Source of the DNA: Ascaphus truei
Taxonomy: Eukaryota > Chordata > Amphibia > Anura > Ascaphidae
Assembly (NCBI GenBank): GCA_036426205.1
Contig: CM071579.1
Coordinates: 16,660,267 to 16,724,266, forward strand
DNA: 64,000 nt
Reading direction: 5' to 3'
A program made the translations under genes and the position numbers. Below are positions 22,483 to 33,477 of this stretch, in pieces. Within the stretch, counting starts at the first letter, position 1. Each line of letters opens with the position of its first letter. The notes beneath the pieces were generated by a model. It was not told where the DNA came from, ran no database searches, and saw only the letters and a list, made by a program, of their open reading frames with translations.

Positions 22483-22990
22483 TGTATGTCTTTATTTATA
22501 TAGCGCCATTAATGTGCATAGCACATTACAGTAGTAATACACGTGGTAATCAAATAAATAACAGATAATATAAATAACAGATCATGGGAATAAGTGCTTC
22601 AGACATAAAAGTAGCATTAAGGAAGAGGAGTCCCTGCTCCGAGGAGCTTACAGTCTAATTGGTAGGTAGGGAGAACGTACAGAGACAGTATGAGGGAGTT
22701 CTGGTAAGTGCGTCTGCAGGGGGCTAAGCTTTATTTCATGTGTCCAGTATTATCCACAGTGCTATTCATATGCTTGTTTAAGCAAGTGTGTCTTAAGGTG
22801 GGTCTTAAAGGTGGATAGAGTGGGTGCTAGTCAGGTGTTGAGGGGAAGGGCATTCCAGAGGTGCGGTGCAGTCAGTGAAAAAGGTTTAAGACGGGAGAGG
22901 GCGTTAGATACAAAGGGGGTAGAAAGAAGACATCCTTGAGAAGAACGCAAGAGTCGGGATGGTGCAATCAACTGTTCCTGGCAATGTAAC
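22483..22990 (-). pseudogene. L2/CR1-like LINE 3' end (minus strand)
   Basis: On the minus strand a short ORF remnant reads PFSLTAPHLWNALPLNT and NALSRLKPFS, the end of the LINE ORF2. The 3' UTR follows, with the TTAGACTGTAAGCTCCTCGG word, ending in an ATATAAATAAAGACATAC-type tail at 22483. The same peptide and 3' UTR occur in the plus-strand copy at 36760-37170. The rest of the element is missing, which is usual 5' truncation. Confidence 0.8.
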
Positions 22991-23961
22991 CCGTTACAGA
23001 CTATCTGAACAGCCAGTGTTACTTCATACAGGTTTCCCTGATTTGTACCATCAACAGTCTCATGAACTTCAGTGTAATCTCCCCCTCCCAAAATAGAATT
23101 CACTTTGTATTAAACTGGCATTTTTGACTATGCGACTTGACTACTTCACTGCAAGTAACGTTTAGGGTGATTAAATACTTCCTATTAAGATGTTAATTAT
23201 AAACGCGCAGGATTTACCTACTGTTCTAATATGTCATTGGTTTTAATTTGGTTCATTGTGCGTGTGTGTGTATACGAGTCGGATTACCTTTTCTTTTTTT
23301 ATTGTTTCTGCTTCTATTTTTCCCGGCGTATATATTCCACCTTTTATCTGACTTTTATCCTTTGTCTTTTTGTGTTTTTTTTTCACACTTGCTGCCCATC
23401 TGTAGCACCACACTGAGACAGAAAAAACCTCTTCCGCAGCAGAGGGTTGCCTAGCAATGTCATGTATTTCCTGAGTCTTGGTCCCTTCATCTCAGCCATC
23501 ACAGCCTTCCCAATGATTGCAGCATCCCCAATTCTCGGGGTGCTCAGACGTCCCAGGTGTTTGCTCTGGCAGATAAAGGACGTGCACAAGGCTTGAGGAC
23601 TTACTCCCAGATTTCCCATTTGTTATATCAGCTTTCATCCCTTCCACGCAGAAGGAATTTCATGATTTCTGTTACTGACCCATTGCCTTTTCTCCATGAT
23701 TGTAATGGTAAAAAGACATTGCTAAAGTTTGGTTTGCAGCAGTCTGCCCCATTTTATTATAACAGTATTTAATGTATAATAATCAAACATGGTCAAGAGG
23801 ATGCAAACAATGAGAGAAACCCGATATGGATAAGCACAGTGCAAAAATATGTTATTAAATGTATCAAAAATATCAACCAATTGAAAATACCCACATGGAT
23901 TGATATTAGAATGTATCATATTATAGTGTTTACAAAGCCTTCTAGTTTCTAATATCTACTG
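22991..23961. other. Non-coding segment, nothing recognised
   Basis: Mixed AT-rich sequence with T-rich tracts near 23290-23390. No coding similarity was recognised. Confidence 0.4.
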
Positions 23962-24141
23962 CAGGATTGGCCATCTCCAGTCAAAGGCCACCAACAGTTC
24001 AAGTTTTAAGGATATCCCTGCTTCTGCACAGGTGGCTCAGTCTTTGATTGAGCCACTGATTGAGCCACCTGTGCTGGAGCAGGGATAACCTTAAAACCTG
24101 ACCTGTTGGTGGCCCTTGAGGACTGGAGTTGGCCACATTTG
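23962..24141. mobile_element. hAT-type palindromic MITE, copy 5
   Basis: A nearly perfect 180-bp hairpin. Flanks ATCTACTG (23954-23961) and ACCTACTG (24142-24149) match at 7 of 8. It is the cleanest short form of this family in the window. Confidence 0.92.
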
Positions 24142-24366
24142 ACCTACTGTATCTGCATCTACCTGATTGAGGATTTTCATATAAATACTGTCAGGTATAT
24201 GCTCAAATTGCGGCATTGGTCCTTAAGATATATAGATTTGTAATATGTTGTGAGTGTTTAGGATGCCATCTAATGGAAAGGAAAGAGGTGTCAACTGCTC
24301 AACTTTAATACTCCAAGGATTTTAGTATATATGGGAATGGGGTGTATGGGGAGAAGACATACAGTA
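24142..24366. other. Non-coding spacer
   Basis: Nothing recognised. Confidence 0.4.
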
Positions 24367-24698
24367 CAGGCATACCCCGGTTTAAGGACACTTACTTTAA
24401 GTATACTCGTGAGTTAGGACATATAGCCCAATAGGCAAACGGCAGCTCGCGCATGCGCCTGTCAGCACGTCCTGAACAGCAATACCGGCTCCCTACCTGT
24501 ACCGAAGCTGTGCGCAAGCGGGGAGACTATAGAGCCTGTTACACATGCGTTATTTACATCAGTTATGCACGTATATGACGATTGCAGTACAGTACATGCA
24601 TCGATAAGTGGGAAAAGGGTAGTGCCACACTTTAAGTACATTTTCGCTTTACATACATGCTCTGGATCCATTGTGTAGGTTAATGCGGGGTATGCCTG
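24367..24698. mobile_element. Tc1/mariner-type MITE, copy 2
   Basis: CAGGCATACCCC ... GGGGTATGCCTG ends with TA flanks. The interior matches the 12417 copy, including TCGCGCATGCGCCTGTCAGC. Its right TA borders the foldback at 24701. Confidence 0.9.
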
Positions 24699-24700
24699 TA

Positions 24701-24906
24701 TATACAAAAATGGATCAAGAAATGGTCAGCATAAAGAATCCCCTATTGTTGCACTCATCCAAACATAAGTCATATATATATAAAGAAGATATAATATCTA
24801 GACAAAGTGAATGAGCACTGTGTGAAGTAATACACTCTGTGTATGGATGAGTGCAACAATAGGGCGTTCTTTATGCTGTCCATTTCTTGATCAGTTTTTG
24901 TATATA
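24701..24906. repeat. Foldback element, 65-bp arms
   Basis: TATACAAAAATGGATCAAGA... through CACTCATCC (24701-24765) is inverted at 24842-24906 (GGATGAGTGCAACAATAGGG ... TTTTTGTATATA). The loop holds an AT tract and a GTGAATGAGCACTGTG segment. It probably forms a long hairpin and may be a MITE. Confidence 0.85.
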
Positions 24907-25169
24907 CCATCTCATGGATCAATAAGAGAGTTCTTCATGATCCATAATTTGTCAGACGTATTAGGCCCGGAACCACAGATGTCCGTTAACTCAGCGCTCA
25001 TAACATGACTTTACTAAAATCAGGAGCGGCTGTTATTTTGCCTGAGGAAATCCAGAAAGTTAATTATATGCAAAAACAACGACTGTTGTTTATCTCGTTA
25101 GCATAGGGTTAATGTCATGTTAAATTAGCACCGCCTTGCGGTGGCTTCAAATAACATGGCGTGATCCCT
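24907..25169. other. Non-coding spacer
   Basis: Nothing recognised. Confidence 0.4.
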
Positions 25170-25390
25170 GGTGTTATCTGCAGGGGGCGCTACTCCCATC
25201 CGGATCCTGCAATATAGGTTTTGCTGGAGAGGGACGGAGAGATACATTGTATAAAGCAGTGTTTGATGAGGTATGTAAGTCACTTGGTACTTTACAAAAA
25301 TGGGACTCAATCTGACGCCTCTGCTTCAGCAAAACCCATATTTCCAGGTCTGAATGGGAGTAACGCCCCCTGTAGGTAAGCCCCCTGTAG
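25170..25390. repeat. Foldback element with CCCCCTGTAGGTAAG end duplication
   Basis: Arms GCAGGGGGCGCTACTCCCAT ... GGTTTTGCTGGAG and CTTCAGCAAAACCC ... ATGGGAGTAACGCCCCCTG are inverted. The right end GCCCCCTGTAGGTAAG is present twice in tandem (25366-25395). MITE-like, family unknown. Confidence 0.75.
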
Positions 25391-27285
25391 GTAAGTATGA
25401 GAACTAAAGTCACGTTAAATCCCTAACCGACCTTTGCGGATATTTAGCATCTCATTATCACCAATGCAATGCCTTTGCTGTCCAAAACAGTATTAATGTG
25501 ACAGTATTGGGTTTTGAAGATGCATGTTAATGGATAACAGGATGTTAATTATCATCACAAGCTCTGTGGCCTCAGTGTCTACAGAGCTCTCAAAATGTCA
25601 CAGGTCTCTTCTGCATTTGTTCATAATTATGTGAACTCTTTTTCTATTCCATTAGAAAGTATCAGAGCCCACAACGAATTACCAGAAAGGGAAAAAAAAC
25701 ATCTATTTAATTGGTTCATGTCACATACTAAATGACTAGTGAAGGCCTTAATACAAACTTGTCATTGTGTATTTTGACATATTTCACATGTATTAGCATA
25801 TGTCCTTTTTTTCTGTGTAGTCCAAACATTCATATAATTTGTAAAGATATATATTGTTTTAAATTCCCTCACTACAACAAGGCTCTGTAATTCATTGTTT
25901 TGGATTTGATTGCCTGCCACTCTGGATGATAACAGTTTAATTATTTGTCCTTTTCATACATTGACTTCAGAGTGTAAATCTGCTCTACATTTTATGTACC
26001 AGACTAGCCAGACTAATTAGTATAGTGAGACACTCCAGGTATTCACAGAACTCATGGAGCTTGGAATCTGCTTGTTGTGCACTTAGCTCATCAAACCCAT
26101 GTTGCCCTCCAGTCAACAATGGATCAGTAACCTAACACAACACAACAGAACCAGCTATGCAAGGAAAGCAGAGAAACAACCAGTTCTTCATTTTTTAATT
26201 AGTCCCTCTGATTCTTGACTCTTTCTGCATATTCCCTGAAGCATGCTAAGTACCACTTGCACAGTCTCTTTATTTATTCCATACCTGTTTGCTACTATTT
26301 TTTGTAGCCAGAACAATTTTAAGATAATTGAAGGAACGGAAAGCTGGAGTATTTGCGTGTTGGTTTTTAGATTACCATTCTCGGACGCTCTTAAAATTTC
26401 ACATGGAGGGTCAGTCCCACCAAGGATGAAAGTGAGCAAAGGACAGCGGTTAAATTAAATAGTTTAAAGGAAGCTGATTGACACCTTTAAAAAAATAAAG
26501 AAAAAAATGTACTGTATAAGTACGTACAGTATTTAAAAAAAAATTGTTATACTTTTAACATTTCCAAAGAAATGGTATGATGTTTGGCAAATTATCTTAT
26601 CACTAAAAAACGTTATATTAACATTATTGCCTTATCTTCATTCTTTTGTTTACAATGTAATTATGCTGCCATTACAAGTCGAACTGGTAGACATAAGTAG
26701 CTTGGTTTTAGTGTTCCCGACAAAACCCAATTCATCTTCCTTTTCCCCAAGATAGGAATAAGTAGGACAGTTACTTTGAGGGGGATTCAATCTCGCTAAG
26801 GAAGCTAATATGCTGGTACTTTACGAATAAACATTAATTATAATTACAATCATGTTATTGTTTTTGAGCCACTGGATTAAACTACCCGTTAAAGCCAAAC
26901 AAAGCTGCCAGTTATTTTTCCGAATGGATTTTTTCCCTTCATTGAATTGAAGCATTAATTTCAGCTCTGGGGACCCTTTTTTACCAGACAAACAGACCTC
27001 CATAGGGGGTACCAGTAGTTATTCGGCTAGCAGGGTTCACATAATGGCGGCGTTTCAAAGTTCTCGTGCCCTGCCGGCCAACAGGAAGCCGTGACGTCAT
27101 CAGGTGCGACTTCCTACTGGCCCATGTCATGAAGGAGCTTTAAACTTTGCAGTGATGCCGCCGCCCCCTTTGGAGGTAAGTATCTCGGGAAGCCGGGGGT
27201 CCCAGGGGCTGAAATTAATAGGGCATAGCTCCAGAGAAGCCCTGCTTGAAACCTATGTTAACTAATAATAATAATAATAATAATA
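25391..27285. other. Non-coding, largely unique DNA
   Basis: No coding exon recognised. A GC-rich patch at 27040-27200 interrupts AT-rich sequence and may be an old repeat. An ATA/AAT triplet run (27264-27285) precedes the next MITE. Confidence 0.4.
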
Positions 27286-27762
27286 CCATATTTCCTCGAT
27301 TCTAAGACACACCTTTGATTTAATAAAAAAAAAAATTGTGGAAAAATAAACAATACACTTGCAGAATGTTTTTTTTTTACTAGCAGACAATAGCATACAT
27401 TTATCCACACCATACTACACTATGCCACACTATACTAAACTATTCGACACTATATTACACTATACCACACTATACTACACTATACTACAGTACAACTTTA
27501 TGCTCAGCACTACATTCATTCATTCATGGGGGGGAGCTGTATATTGTACATCTCTGCTGTGGCTGCTCCAGCTGAACCCCTCTGCACTTCCCGCAGTTCA
27601 CCAAGAGTCGCATGGGTCAGTGGTCACAGCAGCATCCCTGCTGCGGCTGCTCCCGCAACGCCCCCTAGAAGGTTTTTTTTTAGTAACGATTCTAAGACGC
27701 ATCCCAATTTCAGACATGTGAAAATGGGAAAAAAGGTGCGTCTTAGAATCGAGGAAATACGG
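27286..27762. mobile_element. TA-flanked MITE with CCGTATTTCCTCGATTC ends
   Basis: Left end CCATATTTCCTCGATTCTAA and right end TTAGAATCGAGGAAATACGG are inverted repeats of about 30 bases, each flanked by TA. The interior holds a degenerate ACACTATACTACACTAT array (27405-27490). It is probably a mariner/pogo-type non-autonomous element. Confidence 0.88.
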
Positions 27763-29002
27763 TAATAATAAAACGCATTAATTTCTCTTTTAACAGACTA
27801 GACTTAAACTAGTTAAGTTCAAAATATTTAAAAAATGTGTGAACCAGGCTGTTTGTTGATTTTTAATTATAGAAGGTATGTTATTGTGATATTAATTCTG
27901 TACTTGTCATTTGTAAGTGCAATATGTAATTGTACTAGTGTTTATTTTCAGCATTGAAGTGATAGCAGATTTGTCAACACCTGTCTTATATTATGTTCAC
28001 GTGTAATAAAGAAACGTAGAAGAAAAAAACCACACCATAGCATTATTTCAGCACTGGAGATGGGTTATTCAAAAGAAGAAATGATTACCCTGACTCTAAG
28101 CTTAGTGATTTGCTATAAGAGTTCTGGAAGACAAATGTCTGGAAAACAAAGTCATCTTTGGATAAAGAATCAAATACATATCAACGAATGTATCAGTGGA
28201 ATTCTGCCTAGAGGGGGCAATAAAAAAGAATCAGTGGGATAAAAACTATTTGTGCTTATGCACAGAGCAGTGGCTGTTTTCACCTTGCAGCAGATATTGC
28301 ATGCTTTATTTATAACAGATTATACATAGAATCTCGTTCTGCACAAAAAATGCGTATTATTTCTATTATTCCGCATTTTATACAAATGTATTTTACACGG
28401 TGTGAAATTTGTCAGTGTTTCTTTGTAGAAGGTATTAACAATTAACTAGATTTATATACAGTCTGCCAATGGTACACGGGTTGCTGTTTGCACATATTTG
28501 GTTAAGCTATGCATGCCACTTTTCTCCCACGTATAAAACTGGCACAGAAAAGAGCCCCCGGTTGAAAAGATTTTATATTATAAAAACATTTTGGACATAA
28601 CTAATATGGGTCTGTATTTTTCACTGATATTAAACCCATTTTGTGGCTGCCAAACTTTAATGAACCCTTCTGCTGCCAGAGGAGCCAATATAGCACTGAA
28701 GAGCATCAAAGGGGTTAAAAACCTTTCTTCCAATCAGGGTCTGCGCTGCTAATTGCGTTCTACATGACTGGTAATAATAACAGCTGTGTGTCTCTACTCT
28801 GCTGCTAACACTGTCATATTTCACTGCTGCTGCTCTGTATATTACATTGTAGGTCATATGAGCAACAGAAAAAGATTTGATACGTACATTTCCTTTATCT
28901 AGAATAAAGATATAACATTTTAATTACGTGATAGAGAACCGACATTAATGGTAACAGGCTGAACCCCTTGTTGTTGGCAATTTTGGCACTGGCTATTTAT
29001 TA
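27763..29002. other. Non-coding, apparently unique DNA
   Basis: AT-rich; no gene or named repeat recognised. Confidence 0.4.
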
Positions 29003-29072
29003 AAATATTTTGCAGGAAAAAATACATTACAAGTTAATACAAATTACCTCACATTTTCAAGTATGTCCTGTG
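29003..29072 (-). mobile_element. LINE-like 3' tail, copy 1 (minus)
   Basis: Matches the CAAGTATGTCCTG ... ACCAGGAAGTAATACATTG tail also found at 32756 and 40826, reading to a TTTTATAAATAAA-type end on the minus strand. It is cut off at 29070 where the Penelope-like element begins. Confidence 0.6.
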
Positions 29073-29078
29073 ACACCC

Positions 29079-29106
29079 CTGACGAAGTCCGCTGTCGTGG
29101 ACGAAA
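29079..29106 (+). ncRNA. Hammerhead-ribozyme-like core of Penelope-like element
   Basis: CTGACGA, a GTCC/GGAC stem with loop GCTGTCGT, then GAAA and TGCG follow the order of the hammerhead catalytic core (CUGANGA, stem II, GAAA, stem III). It lies upstream of the RT ORF, where Penelope-like elements carry it. Cleavage activity was not tested. Confidence 0.65.
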
Positions 29107-29599
29107 TGCGTAGGGTCTGACGTCATTGTACTCTCGCGGTGATTCCGCGCTACTCTGAGGGACTTCTTGCACACTTTGAGGTCTTTTGAGGTGCCTGTAT
29201 GAGCTAGCTGCCCGGCGGAGGCTACCGTATTGGCTCCTGCACTCGCGCCATTTCCATCTGGCTTCAGCTCCAACTGTGGTTGAGACGCTGCTTGTGGGAC
29301 ATCCATCTGCCCCTGTGGTCACAGTGAGTCTCGGTGTGCCTGCACCTTCCGTCTGCATGAGCTGGTTTATCCTGGCTCTCAAAGATACCTTTATGTGAAC
29401 TTTCTATATGTGTATATGTGTATTTTGTAAGTTGGTATTGCCTTCCATTTTATTAATTATTTATTAAGTAACTTTCATCTTCTTACTTTGAAGATAATGC
29501 ACTAGGTGGTGCGCTTTTCCTTTTCTTTTCTCATATATATATATGACTGGTAGCGATTGAGCATTTTCTGAGCAGGGATGAAAAACTCATGGACACACA

Positions 29600-30938
29600 G
29601 TGTAGATTTCTACTTTTAATTATTGAATATATTTTAAGTAACAACTATTTTCTGTTCGGGGACATCTTCTATATCCAGACTTGTGGACAGTCATTGGTAC
29701 CAGGTTCGCGCCTAGCTATGCCAACCTCTTCATGGGGTTTTGGGAGGAGAAACATCTTTGGACCAATGCATGGCTGGGGGCGGGCCTGGTATTCTATGGC
29801 CGCTACATAGATGATCTATTGATCATTTTGGAAGGGGATGGAGATGACCTCAAGCAGATTCTAACCGGGTTTAATGACAATGATCTAGGGCTGAAATTTA
29901 CCTACCAAATCAGTTCTGACAAGATCATATTCCTGGACCTCACAGTTAATGCTGATCGTCTAATTCAAATGAGGGTCCACTATAAAGATGTGGCAGTCAA
30001 TGGATATCTCCATGCGGCTAGCAACCATCATCCAAAGTGGCTACAAAATATCCCTCTCAGCAAATTTAATAGGCTTATATTCGATGAACAGTCGCTACAG
30101 CTAATGAGCAATTTTGCCCAAAAGGGATATGAATCAGATCTTGTATTAAAATCCTATACCCAGGTTAGAGCAATAGAAAGAGCAGTGTTACTGGAGAAAT
30201 CTAAGAAGAAACATCGCACAGATCAGAGAGTGCATCATAATATTGGTAAAACCACCAGCAAAGTTACGACAGGTGGCGCTAAATGTATAACCAGATACAG
30301 TAGCCAATCCAATAAAGTGGTTCAGATATTAAACAAACATTGGAATGTGCTTTTTGTGATCCATATCTTAAGAGTTAGTTGACTAAATAAGTACTGGTAA
30401 TTTTCCGTAAGGCCAAGAATATTAAAAACACACTGGCCCCGAGTAGATGGAGACATGATACCCCTGGGTTTAATCATATCTCACCTAACGGTAACTCCAA
30501 ATGTGGAAGATCGAGAGGCCTCATGTGTAAAAATATTGTAGTGAGTAATTCATTTACCTCCCACACTTATGGCTCCTCACACTACATCAAAAGTTCGACA
30601 AACTGCCTCACCACACATGTAGTGTACACACTTTCCTGCCCTTGCCATAGCCAATATATTGGACGTACCAAGCGACCCCTTAGTGTTAGATTCTTGGAAC
30701 ACTGTTGTGCTATCATCAAAGGTGTTCTTACACATGGTGTTCCCGACATTTTTTCGTGGCTCATTCCAAGGACCCCACCGGGCTTAAGATCATAGGCATA
30801 GAATCTATACCAGCCTCCAAATTGGGAGGAGATAGATTCAAAACACTATGTGTACGTGAATCTTTTTGGATCTACACCCTGTACACATTGTCCCCTTTGG
30901 GCCTTTATGAATGTATAGATACCAGCATATTCGTCTGA
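29600..30938 (+). pseudogene. Penelope-like RT + GIY-YIG endonuclease (broken)
   Basis: The RT C-terminal half carries GTRFAPSYANLFMGFWEE and the intact catalytic motif RYIDDLLII (29801-29827), both typical of Penelope-like RT. A linker follows, then the GIY-YIG endonuclease with THVVYTLSC and QYIGRTKRPLSVRF (about 30615-30690), ending near 30938 after RESFWIYTLYTLSPLGL. The frame shifts near 29690, near 30350 and near 30770. The fingers part of the RT upstream of about 29600 is absent. The protein would copy element RNA, and the nuclease would cut target DNA. It cannot be made from this copy. Confidence 0.9.
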
Positions 30939-31069
30939 TGCTGGCACGCAGCATTCGACGGGTATGCGGTCTCTCTTCACCATTTTCTACGGTCCTCGCT
31001 TCTGTATGCTTGTGATATAGGTTCCATCAATTACTTTAGTTTACAACTGCGTCCTTCTCACAATGAATG

Positions 31070-31890
31070 TGTCAGGAATCGGCGTTCTCCACGCTCCCCA
31101 CACAAAGCACCCCCTTCCCGCAGGGAGTCCCTGGACACACAAAACAAACCTGCCTTACCGGCCTCCATGGCTCCTCGCTCCTGCCGCCGTCGCGGGATCA
31201 CTCCCCTCGGCGATTCCTCTGCTCAGTGCCGGGCGCGTGCACGCACACCTGCACGCACACCTGCACCATACACTGGCTCAGTTCACGCGCGTACACGAGG
31301 TACGGAGCACGCTCAGTCTGCACACTCTTCTTCCCGTCCCCCGGACCTCAGGCTCCGCCCCCGCACACTGCACGGGCATACTCAGGTTACCAACAAGACT
31401 CACCTGGCCTGTTATGCCTGCACCAATCTGCAGTGTCTCCCTGTAGCTCTTCCTGTCCCGCCTCCGTTCCTAATTGGACCTTCCTGCTTTATCTAGCTCC
31501 TCTCTGCTCTCAGTCTTTGCTAGACATAGTCTCTGTATGGAAGTACTTCTGGATTCTCTCAGTGTTTTCACAGGTTCTGACGCGGCTTGTACGACTACCC
31601 CCTCTGGCTCTCGATCTCGGCACTCCTTGGACAAAGCTCACTCTGGTAACCCCTTGAACACGGCTTGGACAACGACCTATCTCCACTCTCCACTCCCTGA
31701 CTTTGGCGAGGCATCCTTCGCTCTATCTCTACAACCGGTACCGGCAAGTATTGTCTACCTTACTACACCTGGCCTGGCAACGCTTCATACCACACTCCGG
31801 ACACGCTCCCTTTGCTGCGGGTGCGTGTATTACCACTTCCCCCTTCAGCTCAGGGGACGGGTCTGGTCTGCGGGCAGCACCGGTGTAACA
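31070..31890 (+). mobile_element. Solo LTR with GAATG target duplication
   Basis: TGTCAGGAATCGG...GGTGTAACA, 821 bp, flanked exactly by GAATG at 31065-31069 and 31891-31895. A 5-bp duplication with TG...CA ends defines a Gypsy/ERV-type solo LTR. The CT-rich frames inside are not genes. It was inserted into the 3' part of the Penelope-like element. Confidence 0.92.
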
Positions 31891-32755
31891 GAATGAAGGT
31901 TTAGTGTTAATTAGTACCATTTACTGTTCATCACTCCAGTCTTTGCAGCTTGCATCGTAAGCTTCCTACAGTGTCCTTTCTCTTAGAATACTGTTTCTGT
32001 AATTAAGTATTACATTACAGTTCAGATCTTATACATATACATTTTTTAACCCCAAAGTTTTTTTATTACATATTTTAAAATTATTTCTATGCATTGGTTA
32101 TTATTTATCTTATGTTGCATTATTGTTACTTAACATTTCTTGGTTGTAATTTGTGCAGAAGAATAGTAATCATTATACAAGAGAGACAATTATTTAATCT
32201 TTTTATGTATATTCCCATGTACACAATTTATTCTAAGTGTCAGCATTTAGTCTATCCAGCTATCATGATCCACCAGCAACCTAGCTCTCACTCTGTATGG
32301 CCTCACTTGTTATCATGCATGTCAATTCTGTTTACATGTTGACTAGCAACAGGGGCTATATAAGTGCAGAGCCTGTGCTGGTTGGTAAACCCCTGATAAA
32401 GTCAAATCACGTGACGAAACGCGTTGGGACATTGCGTTGGACATGCTGATGTCACCTGAGTGGGTCCGTGAGGAAGTGAACACACGCCATAATTCGACAA
32501 CCTCTATCATTATGTGGAGCCTGGCAGGTGCCGTCTGTTTGCTGCCTGCGTACTGTGTGGGATTAGTTCAGCACAAACTGTTTTGGTGGTTTTCTGGCTG
32601 CACTTAGCACCGGCTCCAAAGTACCCCGGACGGTCGCACCAAGAGGACATTTACCTATAATCCAGCAGAATCTATCTGGAGACTTCTCATGAACCGGTAA
32701 TCGAACCAGCTACATACTCCGAATGGTAACGTCACAGCGACAGAGATTTATCTCT
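31891..32755 (+). mobile_element. Penelope-type 3' region with hammerhead-like motif
   Basis: T-rich 3' UTR-like DNA leads to CTGATAA (32393-32399), a GTCA/TGAC stem and GAAACGCGTTGGG (32416-32428). This is close to the hammerhead core, with G to A in the second box. It may be the downstream terminus of element 1 or a separate Penelope-like fragment, since the sequence after the core differs from that at 29079. Confidence 0.55.
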
Positions 32756-32885
32756 CAAATTTATTTATAAAATATTTTACCAGGAAGTAATACATTGAGA
32801 GTTACCTCTCGTTTTCAAGTATGTCCTGGGCACAGAGTAAAACAAATAATACATGGTTACAAATACAGTTACATAAATGAACAGG
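32756..32885 (-). mobile_element. LINE-like 3' tail, copy 2 (minus)
   Basis: TTTATAAAATATTTTACCAG ... CAAGTATGTCCTGGGCACAG on plus. Read on the minus strand it ends in a TAAATAAA-like tail. Same family as 29003 and 40826. Confidence 0.65.
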
Positions 32886-33437
32886 GTATACATTATATAC
32901 AAGACATTGCGTGCACAGTTAAAGAAAATATATATTATGGGCGTATGAAACAGTTACAGACCAGATTAAAATGTGAGACAGCACAAAAATGCTTTTTTTA
33001 TCCTGTTCTCTTGTGAGTGCATGTCCAAGAGAGCGTTTCTCTTTTTTTGTTTTATTAAACTAATTGTTACGGTATCACACTATGGAGCTTGCGTTTCTTT
33101 TTTTCTTTTAGGTATTCTATGATGTGACAACATCACCCCTGAAGCAGCAGCCCACTCCATTATGATCCATTATCACCTGGTTCTGGACTTTAATTTAGCA
33201 CTTTGAACTTTCACTGGTTTGATTTATCATATATGTCATCCTCTATTGCACATATTGTGTGGATATATGTACAGCTATTTTTGTGTATATGTAGTACATG
33301 CAATTTTTCATTAGTATAAGCACCATTAGGGATTATTATTGCCACTGATATTTTTCATTTTAAAGTACACTATTTCAGTTATTCACTCCCTTACACACAT
33401 ATAAGGACACCCTATAGCGCTACTTAATTGTTTTTTG

Positions 33438-33468
<31 letters not shown>

Positions 33469-33477
33469 GGGTATATA
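32886..33477. other. Non-coding segment with (AT)n at 33442-33468
   Basis: AT-rich DNA with no recognised gene. The AT tract sits at the 3' end of the following minus-strand RTE element. Confidence 0.5.

Larger units (their letters stand above)
29073..31069 (+). mobile_element. Penelope-like element 1
   Basis: Starts with a hammerhead-like motif (29079-29106), then leader, RT, GIY-YIG endonuclease and a 3' UTR. The N-terminal half of the RT is missing. A solo LTR is inserted at 31070, so the 3' part may continue from 31891. RT plus GIY-YIG with a terminal hammerhead is the known architecture of Penelope-like retroelements. Confidence 0.85.

Noticed and set aside
29044..29382. 112-residue minus-strand ORF opposite the Penelope-like leader
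   Set aside because: It is antisense to the hammerhead and leader of the Penelope-like element and shows no domain; a shadow frame.
31063..31896. Three overlapping plus-strand ORFs up to 196 residues
   Set aside because: They lie wholly inside a solo LTR with an exact GAATG duplication and have no recognised domain.
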